DNA from: Bacillota bacterium
GTDB lineage: Bacteria; Bacillota_A; Clostridia; DSM-8532
DNA: 20,463 nt
Direction of reading: 5' to 3'
Assembly: GCA_023424865.1 (NCBI GenBank)
Contig: JAFADM010000110.1
Coordinates: forward strand, 1-20,463
A model generated the notes under the pieces. The model searched no databases. It was not told the DNA's origin and saw only the letters and a program-made list of their open reading frames with translations. Each line of letters begins with the position of its first letter. Within the stretch, counting starts at the first letter, position 1. The position numbers were made by a program, and so were the translations under genes. Of this stretch, positions 5,871-12,457 are shown piece after piece.

Positions 5871-8306
5871 ATGTTTCTGCTTAAGGTATCTGCCAGTGGG
5901 GACTTTAGAAAGGTACGTGATCGGATGTTCAGCAAGCAAGGCACTAAAGGCAAATCAGTTGATATCAGACACATGTTGAAGGAGCTTTTCGTCATATTCG
6001 GGAAAAAGAGTGTTTTCTGGAAATGGATGCTGTCCTATCTGGCTATTATGCTTATATTGATTATCTGCAACGGCCTGACTTATCTTCACAGCAATAAAAT
6101 GCTTCTTGAAAACCAGATCCGCGACAACGATAAAAAGGCAGAGCAAATCTACAGTAATCTGGCAGGACTTATGCGAACCATGGAGGACCTGGGTATTGCG
6201 GTTCTGGTAGAGGAGGAAACCAATCTCCTGGGTCGGGCCTCCGCCATGGATGACACCTCCAAGAGCTATACCAAATACAAGCTGTACGAGCAGCTTAATA
6301 AGTATAAAAGAATCAATGGGGGCTATACCGAGGTTTTACTGTATTTTGAGGGTATGGATTATCTGGTGGCGTCCAATTCCGCCAATACGGCTGAAAATTA
6401 CTGGAGGGCCTATCCGGAAAAGCTGGGGGATATTCCAGAAGCGGAATGGCTGGCTCTTTTAAAGGGAAATTACGAAACGCTCAGCATAAAGGGCTATGAC
6501 GACGAGGCCTATGTTTTTTTTGTAAAGACCATACAGGACAGCAAATGGGACAGAATCAAAATTAATATTCTTTTTATGTATAACAGTGAGGAGCTGCGCA
6601 ACCTGCTTTACCCCGGCGAAAACAGTGAAAACAAATTTCTGCTGTTAAACCGTATGGGAGAAAACAAGGAAAGCGACATTCTTCTGGATGCCGGATTTTT
6701 CAGCCTCGATAAGGAGGACCGGCAGGCTCTTCTTACTACCGTTAATCAGGCGGGGGAGAAAACCCGTCTTCCAAAATCGGAGCAGCAGGTGTATTTAAGC
6801 TATTATGACAGCTACCTGGGCCATGACCTTGTTCTTTACTGGTATGACAGCATTTATTACAACAGTATCAGGGATTATCAGCGAAGCATCATGCTTCTTC
6901 TTATTCTATCCATAGCCAGCAGCATCCTTCTTATGCTGTATTATCTGGGAAAGAATTACGGGCAGGTCACCTGGCTTTTGGATATTCTGAAGATCAATTC
7001 CAGGGAGCCCGCCGATTCAAACGAGTTTACCCTAATCGGGGGCAGGCTCAATCAAATCCAGCAGAACCTGAAGGACGCAGGCAGCCGTCTGGAACGGCAG
7101 AATAACATGTTCCGAAAGGAATACCTCGTCAATCTTTTGAAGGGGACGGTGAGAGACGATGGGGAATATGTGGAGGAGCTTTATGGCATTCAATGGAAAA
7201 GCGATCGTTTTTGCTGTCTTTTGTTTTATGCCGAGGATATAAACATTCAGAAAAGCAAGGAATTAAGTAGGGTCCATGAAAATCAGCTTGATCTGGAGCT
7301 TATTCGTTTTATTCTTAACAATGTTTATCAGGAATTGCTCACTGAAAAGAGCTGTGTGGTTTACGATGTGGTTTTAAACGATGTAATGGCCTTAATTGTC
7401 AACTTTGCCGGACAGGAGGAGGCCTCTGATAAAAACATTGTTATGGAGGCTACCTCCCGTTGCCGTGAATTTTTGGATACCCATGTGGAAATGGAGTATC
7501 TGGTGGTTTCAGGTGAAATTCACAGAGGCAGGGAGGGCCTGTCGGATTCGTTTCAGGAAGCCATTTACGCCATGGAGATGAAACGTATGTATGACCTGGA
7601 GGAATGCCTTTTTTATTCTGATTTAAGTGTGGATACGCGATTTGGGTATTATTATCCGGCAGAAGAGGAACGCAGCCTGCAAAAGCAAATCCAGGAGGGA
7701 AATGACCAGGGCGCAGAAGCCATTGTGCACCGGCTTTTTGAAAAAAATATGCAGGTTGGCTTCGGTAATACCAAGGATATCCTTCATTATCTTTTTATGG
7801 ATATATGGTGTACCCTTCTAAAAACTCTGGAAGAAAACGAAGAAACGGCTTCCCTTATAGTGAGCATGAGGTCCGGATTTATTAACAGGGAGACAGATGC
7901 AAGCCGTATGCAGGAAACGCTAAGCCGGATACTTCAGCAGGTATGCAGGCAGAAGCGAATGGTAACAAGCGGCGATTGCTTAAGCGAAAAAGAGCTTTAT
8001 GAAAAAATTGTGGCCTACATAAGCCAGAACCTGTCCGACAGTACGATGAGTGTATCCTCTATCGCAGAACATTTTTTCGTATCCTCTGTTGAAATGTCAA
8101 AAACCTTCCGGAAGCATTCCGGACAGAAAATGACATCCTATATTTCGAGCCTTCGTTTGATTACAACCAAGGAAATGCTCATGACCAATACCTGGGGCCT
8201 CAGTGAAATTGCCGATATGGCAGGCTTTGGAAGTGTTCGTACGCTTATGCGAACCTTTAAAGTAATGGAGGGAATGACACCCGGTCAATGGCGTGAAATG
8301 CAGTGA
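5871..8306 (+). CDS. Membrane-bound sensor AraC-family regulator (YesN/two-TM type)
   Basis: An 811-residue regulator with one-component architecture: a cytoplasmic N-terminus, TM1 at about residues 50-71, an extracytoplasmic sensor region of about 265 residues (72-337, Cache-like by size and position), TM2 at about 338-359, a cytoplasmic linker containing a degenerate GGDEF/AraC-linker-like stretch, and a C-terminal AraC domain (about 705-811). The two helix-turn-helix units read SVSSIAEHFFVSSVEMSKTFRKHSGQ and GLSEIADMAGFGSVRTLMRTFK, then MTPGQWRE. Such proteins sit next to LplA/LplB/YtcP sugar importers and activate them in response to a ligand at the cell surface. ATG 5871 has only a weak GGG upstream and a TATTAT (5853-5858) very close to it; Met20 or Met35 are possible starts and would remove only non-conserved residues. 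The binding-protein gene downstream carries phased TGTCAC sites. Confidence 0.88.
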   Translation: MFLLKVSASGDFRKVRDRMFSKQGTKGKSVDIRHMLKELFVIFGKKSVFWKWMLSYLAIMLILIICNGLTYLHSNKMLLENQIRDNDKKAEQIYSNLAGLMRTMEDLGIAVLVEEETNLLGRASAMDDTSKSYTKYKLYEQLNKYKRINGGYTEVLLYFEGMDYLVASNSANTAENYWRAYPEKLGDIPEAEWLALLKGNYETLSIKGYDDEAYVFFVKTIQDSKWDRIKINILFMYNSEELRNLLYPGENSENKFLLLNRMGENKESDILLDAGFFSLDKEDRQALLTTVNQAGEKTRLPKSEQQVYLSYYDSYLGHDLVLYWYDSIYYNSIRDYQRSIMLLLILSIASSILLMLYYLGKNYGQVTWLLDILKINSREPADSNEFTLIGGRLNQIQQNLKDAGSRLERQNNMFRKEYLVNLLKGTVRDDGEYVEELYGIQWKSDRFCCLLFYAEDINIQKSKELSRVHENQLDLELIRFILNNVYQELLTEKSCVVYDVVLNDVMALIVNFAGQEEASDKNIVMEATSRCREFLDTHVEMEYLVVSGEIHRGREGLSDSFQEAIYAMEMKRMYDLEECLFYSDLSVDTRFGYYYPAEEERSLQKQIQEGNDQGAEAIVHRLFEKNMQVGFGNTKDILHYLFMDIWCTLLKTLEENEETASLIVSMRSGFINRETDASRMQETLSRILQQVCRQKRMVTSGDCLSEKELYEKIVAYISQNLSDSTMSVSSIAEHFFVSSVEMSKTFRKHSGQKMTSYISSLRLITTKEMLMTNTWGLSEIADMAGFGSVRTLMRTFKVMEGMTPGQWREMQ

Positions 8307-8332
8307 AATTCTCATCTTCACCTCTTGTTTAT

Positions 8333-8407
8333 TTTTTGTCACAGACGGGATCACTTTTTGTCACTGCCCTTAAAAAATAGTGGCACAGGTCAAACAGCTT
8401 CTGTCAC
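8333..8407. promoter_or_regulatory. Phased TGTCAC repeats: candidate AraC-regulator operator
   Basis: TTTTTGTCAC occurs exactly at 8333-8342 and again at 8355-8364, 22 bases apart. A third TGTCAC lies at 8402-8407, 43 bases further on (about four turns), and an inverted GTGACA is at 8443-8448. All three direct copies would face the same side of the helix. AraC-family activators bind such asymmetric direct repeats, and the last copy abuts the proposed -35. Confidence 0.5.
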
Positions 8408-8436
8408 TTGTGTAATGTTGCCCGGTAGGGTTAGAT
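8408..8436 (+). promoter_or_regulatory. Candidate activator-dependent promoter of the sugar-uptake genes
   Basis: TTGTGT (8408-8413), a 17-base spacer and TTAGAT (8431-8436). Both boxes are weak, as expected for a promoter that needs an activator; the TGTCAC at 8402-8407 touches the -35. The leader to ATG 8531 would be about 90 bases. Confidence 0.35.
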
Positions 8437-8530
8437 AGTTTTGTGACAGGGTTGCGCAGCCGTTGTTCAGCACAAAACAGAGAGTGATGCGGAAGTTTTT
8501 GAAGATTTCTGCATGGCAGGAGGATTAACT

Positions 8531-10273
8531 ATGAAGAAAAGAATAGCAACCATACTCTTGGCAGCCGTTATGACCTTATCAACCGTGCTGTCGGGCTGTG
8601 GAAGCAACACCGGTACACCCGGAAGCAATGAGCAGGTTCCGGTTAATACAAACGGGGGTTCAGATACAGACAAAGAAGGACAAACTTCCTATGAGCTGCT
8701 TGAATCATTGAATAAGAAGCTTGGGGATCCGTTAAGCAATCCCAGAAGCAGTTATGTACAATATCCCGTGTCCGATGCCCAGGATAAGCCTCTGACCATA
8801 TGGATGGAGTATTGGGCAAGTGACGCAGCCTCTTCTGCAAATGGAACCTCCTGGGCCAAGCAATGGCAGGAGCAGACAGGTATTAAGGTGGAATTCATTC
8901 AGCCTACGGAAGGCAATTCCAGCGAAGAATTTGCTACCATGATTGCCAGCGGTTCCCTTCCGGACATCATCGTATGGGAATGGACCAACAATTATACGGG
9001 CGGACCCGCAGCAGCGGAAGCCGAAGGGGTACTTACCATTCTCGACGATTATGTTAAAGCGGACGGTGCTGCGGCAGATTTATGGCAATACCTGCAGGAC
9101 AACCCAACAGTGGATAAGGAGGTTAAGAACGACGACGGTCAGTACTACACCTTCCCGTTTATCCGCGGCGACAAATACCTCCAATGCACCACAGGTACCT
9201 TCTACCGTGCCGATCTTCTTAAGGCGGCAGGCTACACCGGATCTCTGGAAACCATCAGCGACTGGGAAGCCGCCCTTACCGCATTGAAGGCCTATGGCGT
9301 TAAAAAACCTTTGGTCTTCCAATCCATGGAATACCTGCTGAGGTTTATGGGCAGTGCCTACGGAATCCGAGCAGGCATGTATGTTGACGAAAAGACCGGA
9401 ACCATAAAGAACGGCTATGTTGAAGAGAACTATAAGGCCCTGATGAACAAGGTGAACGAGTGGGTATCCAACGGCCTTTTGGATGCGGATCTTTTAACCT
9501 GTGACAAAAACACCGCCATGAGCTATCTCTTAAACGATCAGGCCGGGGTAACCGTGGGGGCAGGCGGAAGCTTCCTGGGCTCCATGATAAAAAGCGTACA
9601 GTCAACTCCTGACGCCTATAACAAGAGCTTTGAAATGGCTACAGCAACCTTTCCCGTTATGAATCCGGGTGACACCGTCTATTACGGTGGCGGTTCCTAT
9701 GATTACGCCACAACAACCAACGCCTCGGCAGTTATAACCGCTGACTGTAAAAATCCGGAGCTTGCCGCAAAATTTCTTAATTTTGCATACACCCAGGCAG
9801 GGCACTATGCCGTTAACTATGGTATAGAGGGTGAATCCTACACGATGGTGGACTCAATTCCCACTTATACCGATACGATTATGAAAAACACCAACGGCTG
9901 GAGTGTATCTACTGCCATGGGTTATTACGGTCTGGCCAACGGCTGCGGTCCTTTCGTTCAGGATGCAAACTATATTTTCCAATATTATGAAACAGAAGAG
10001 CAGAAGCAGGCGCTTAGAGTATGGAATGACAATAACGAAAGCCAGAAGACACTCGTACCTCCCATTACTTTGAAAGAAAATGAGAGCAAGCGTTACAGCC
10101 TTCTGAGCACCCAGGTAAGCACCTATATCGGCGAGCATACGGCCAAGTTCTATACCAAGGAGCTTGATATCAATGCTGCATGGGACAATTATGTCAAGCA
10201 GCTTGAGGATATGGGCGTACGTGAGATGATTGAGATTTACCAGAGTGCGTTGGACAGGTATAACCAACGGTAA
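8531..10273 (+). CDS. Lipoprotein sugar-binding protein, LplA/YtcQ-type
   Basis: A 580-residue extracellular solute-binding lipoprotein (family 1-like) of an oligosaccharide ABC importer. The signal peptide is MKKRIATILLAAVMTLSTVL with lipobox LSGC; the lipidated cysteine is residue 23. A Gly/Asn/Thr-rich linker follows, and the mature protein has typical binding-protein landmarks such as WMEYWA, TGIKVEFIQP, ASGSLPDIIVWEW, YTFPFIRGDKYL and ELAAKFLNFAYT. The start is ATG 8531, because AGGAGG (8518-8523) is 7 bases upstream; an earlier in-frame ATG at 8513 sits before that site. It is first in the importer operon and ends before a strong terminator, so it is probably made in excess over the permeases. 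The ligand is unknown; the downstream pectinesterase-like gene suggests a plant cell-wall oligosaccharide. Confidence 0.93.
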   Translation: MKKRIATILLAAVMTLSTVLSGCGSNTGTPGSNEQVPVNTNGGSDTDKEGQTSYELLESLNKKLGDPLSNPRSSYVQYPVSDAQDKPLTIWMEYWASDAASSANGTSWAKQWQEQTGIKVEFIQPTEGNSSEEFATMIASGSLPDIIVWEWTNNYTGGPAAAEAEGVLTILDDYVKADGAAADLWQYLQDNPTVDKEVKNDDGQYYTFPFIRGDKYLQCTTGTFYRADLLKAAGYTGSLETISDWEAALTALKAYGVKKPLVFQSMEYLLRFMGSAYGIRAGMYVDEKTGTIKNGYVEENYKALMNKVNEWVSNGLLDADLLTCDKNTAMSYLLNDQAGVTVGAGGSFLGSMIKSVQSTPDAYNKSFEMATATFPVMNPGDTVYYGGGSYDYATTTNASAVITADCKNPELAAKFLNFAYTQAGHYAVNYGIEGESYTMVDSIPTYTDTIMKNTNGWSVSTAMGYYGLANGCGPFVQDANYIFQYYETEEQKQALRVWNDNNESQKTLVPPITLKENESKRYSLLSTQVSTYIGEHTAKFYTKELDINAAWDNYVKQLEDMGVREMIEIYQSALDRYNQR

Positions 10274-10282
10274 TGAAGCCGG

Positions 10283-10320
10283 GCCGGTCTGTAAACCAAT
10301 TGGCAGACCGGCTCTTTTCT
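10283..10320 (+). terminator. Strong terminator between binding protein and permease genes
   Basis: GCCGGTCTG (10283-10291) pairs perfectly with CAGACCGGC (10304-10312) and is followed by TCTTTTCTT. Placed inside the operon, it probably lets some transcription through and lowers permease output relative to the binding protein. Confidence 0.75.
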
Positions 10321-10382
10321 TGGCAGCCATTTGCGTAAGCAAATCTGGCTGAAAGAGAGGGGGTGTAATGCTCCCGAGCTTT
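10320..10382 (+). repeat. Structured intergenic repeat, copy 2 of 2
   Basis: The second copy of the element at 1061-1120, 63 bases long, starting in the T tail of the preceding terminator. AGCCA (10325-10329) pairs with TGGCT (10346-10350); inside is TTTGC-GTAA-GCAAA (10330-10343). GGGGG (10359-10363) pairs with CTCCC (10371-10375), replacing the GGGGGC/GCCCCC of copy 1. ATG 10368 starts a 5-codon ORF, MLPSF, paralleling MAPSF in copy 1. The remaining bases to 10463 are the leader of the permease gene, with GGAGG at 10446-10450. Confidence 0.6.
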
Positions 10383-10463
10383 TGATAGACATGTTCTTTG
10401 CGGAAGGTGATTTTAACCGGCTCTTAATTCCGCGACTTAAGTAATGGAGGCATAAAGAGTCCT

Positions 10464-11402
10464 ATGAAAAGGATACCTACGAAAGCCCCTGGAGGGTTTA
10501 AATCAGTATGCCGTGAAATGTGGCTGAAAAAGGAATTGTATCTGCTTGTACTTCCTGTTTTGCTGTATTATTTTCTATTCCACTACAAGCCCATGTACGG
10601 TCTTATTATCTCTTTTATGGATTTTAGCCCCAGGCGGGGCATATCAGGAAGTCCCTGGGTAGGACTGGAGCATTTTGTGAACTTTTTCCAAAGCGTTTAT
10701 TTTGGAAGGCTTCTGACCAATACGCTCCGGATTAGCCTGAGTACTTTAATTATTGGTTTCCCAGCACCTATTATCCTGGCACTTTTGATGAATGAGCTTA
10801 AAAGCAAGGCTTTTTCCCGGGTAAGTCAAACCGTTACCTATATGCCTCATTTTGTATCCCTGGTTGTCATCTGCTCCATGATCCGCGAATTTGTAAAGTC
10901 CGATGGGTTCATCACCCAGTTTTTATCCGCGGTTCTTGGCTTTGAAGAAAAGAATTTGTTAAGCACGGCATCGAATTTCGTCCCCATTTATGTCATCAGT
11001 GACATCTGGCAGGGGATAGGCTGGGGGTCCATCGTATATCTGGCCGCGCTCACGGCGGTTGATATGGAGCTTTATGAAGCTGCGCGCATTGACGGGGCCA
11101 ACCGGTGGAAGCAGACGCTTCACGTAACCCTGCCCGGCATTTTGCCAACCATTATCATTATGTTTATTATGCGCCTGGGGCAGGTCATGAATGTGGGGTA
11201 TGAAAAAATTATTTTGCTTTACAACGAGGGCATTTACGAAACAGCGGATGTTATTTCCACCTATGTATACCGCATGGGTTTGGTGAACAGGCAGTATTCG
11301 TTTTCGGCTGCGGTAGGCCTTTTTAATGCCGTGATTAACTTTGCGCTGGTTGTTCTGGCCAATAAGATCAGCAAAAAAGCAAGTGATACGAGTCTGTGGT
11401 AA
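10464..11402 (+). CDS. ABC sugar permease, LplB-type
   Basis: A 312-residue inner-membrane permease subunit with about six transmembrane segments (the first at roughly residues 25-45). The coupling EAA loop is clear: YEAARIDGANRWKQTLHVTLPGI, in the second half, which docks on the ATPase. The N-terminal LKKELYLLVLPVLLYYFLFHYKPMYG block is characteristic of the LplB branch, which pairs with a YtcP/LplC-type partner and LplA-type binding protein. The ribosome-binding site is loosely placed (GGAGG 13 bases before ATG, or AAAGAG closer), so translation may be weaker than that of its neighbours. The stop overlaps the ribosome-binding region of the next gene. Confidence 0.93.
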   Translation: MKRIPTKAPGGFKSVCREMWLKKELYLLVLPVLLYYFLFHYKPMYGLIISFMDFSPRRGISGSPWVGLEHFVNFFQSVYFGRLLTNTLRISLSTLIIGFPAPIILALLMNELKSKAFSRVSQTVTYMPHFVSLVVICSMIREFVKSDGFITQFLSAVLGFEEKNLLSTASNFVPIYVISDIWQGIGWGSIVYLAALTAVDMELYEAARIDGANRWKQTLHVTLPGILPTIIIMFIMRLGQVMNVGYEKIILLYNEGIYETADVISTYVYRMGLVNRQYSFSAAVGLFNAVINFALVVLANKISKKASDTSLW

Positions 11403-11416
11403 AGGAAGGATTGGAA

Positions 11417-12301
11417 ATGAACGCAGTAAGACGAAGAACAAAACGCAGCATGGGAGAAATGGCCTTTGCGTCATTTAATAATCTTTTTATGCTGCTTTTA
11501 ATGATAGCCTGCCTGTATCCCTTCTGGTATGTTGTCTGCGCCTCCTTCAGCAAGGCCTCGCTTTTAATGGGTCATACCGGGATTCTCATAAATCCCCTTG
11601 GCTTTTCAACCGAGGCTTATGAAAAGGTGTTTTCAAATTCCAGAATATGGTTGGGTTATGCCAACACCATTTATTATGTGGTGGCCGGTACTTTGATAAA
11701 TATTATCATGACGGTTCTGGGAGCCTATTTCCTTTCAAGAAAGGATGTTCCGGGACAAAAGCTTATTACGATATTAATTATGTTTACCATGTATTTTTCC
11801 GGCGGCTTGATTCCAAGCTTTCTGAACATACAGTCCTTAAGCCTTTATAACACACGGTGGGCCATTTTATTGCCAGGAGCCATAAGCACCTTTAATCTCA
11901 TTATTATGAGAACGGCCATGGCCTCCATCAATATCAGCCTGGAGGAATCGGCCCGTCTGGACGGTGCCAATCATTTCACCATTCTGACCCGAATCATGCT
12001 TCCTCTAACCAAGCCCACACTGGCTGTTTTGGTGCTGTATTACGGGGTGGGTCATTGGAACTCCTGGTTCAGTGCCATGATCTATCTGGACGACCGCAAC
12101 AAAGAGCCGCTTCAGCTGGTAATCCGCCAGATTCTAATTCTGAGCAGCATGTCGGACCTTGGGGAAGCGGATGCGGAGCTGCTTGCAACAACCATTAAAT
12201 ATGCCACCATCGTGGTGGCTACGGTTCCCATACTTTTACTTTATCCTTTCCTTCAAAAATACTTTGTAAAGGGAATGATGGTTGGCGCAGTGAAAGGGTA
12301 G
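11417..12301 (+). CDS. ABC sugar permease, YtcP/LplC-type
   Basis: A 294-residue membrane permease, partner of the preceding LplB-type protein. It carries the N-terminal LLMIACLYPFWYVVCASFSKA helix, the TMYFSGGLIPSFLNIQSL region typical of YtcP proteins and the EAA coupling loop EESARLDGANHFTILTRIMLP. The start is ATG 11417, with AAGGAAGGA (11402-11410) six bases upstream; a GTG at 11396 in frame lies before that site and would add seven residues with no support. No ATPase gene is present in the locus; relatives share a single MsmX-type ATPase made elsewhere. Confidence 0.93.
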   Translation: MNAVRRRTKRSMGEMAFASFNNLFMLLLMIACLYPFWYVVCASFSKASLLMGHTGILINPLGFSTEAYEKVFSNSRIWLGYANTIYYVVAGTLINIIMTVLGAYFLSRKDVPGQKLITILIMFTMYFSGGLIPSFLNIQSLSLYNTRWAILLPGAISTFNLIIMRTAMASINISLEESARLDGANHFTILTRIMLPLTKPTLAVLVLYYGVGHWNSWFSAMIYLDDRNKEPLQLVIRQILILSSMSDLGEADAELLATTIKYATIVVATVPILLLYPFLQKYFVKGMMVGAVKG

Positions 12302-12450
12302 TGGGCACAGGGGGCGAGGAAGCAAGGTGCAGGGAACAGAGGGCGAGGAAGCCAGTGTAAGGAAGCAAGGTGCAGGGAAGCAAGGTGCAGGGAACGAAGA
12401 ACAGTGGACAAGGTACAGAGGACAAGGAAACAAGGAACAGGGAGGAAGGA
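12302..12450 (+). repeat. Purine-rich degenerate minisatellite in the operon
   Basis: About 150 bases that are almost all A, G and some C, with only about 8 T. AGCAAGGTGCAGGGAA occurs exactly at 12321-12336, 12364-12379 and 12379-12394, the last two in tandem. GGGCGAGGAAGC occurs at 12312-12323 and 12341-12352. More degenerate units run on to the ribosome-binding site of the next gene. As RNA it would be an unstructured purine leader. Frames through it have no ribosome-binding site and look repeat-derived. Confidence 0.75.
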
Positions 12451-12457
12451 ATAAGCA

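Noticed and set aside
8513..8530. Earlier in-frame ATG for the binding-protein gene
   Set aside because: It lies upstream of the AGGAGG that serves ATG 8531 and would put six residues before the lipoprotein signal peptide.
12312..12394. CRISPR-like repeat array
   Set aside because: Units are purine-rich, partly in direct tandem with no unique spacers of constant length, and there is no cas gene.
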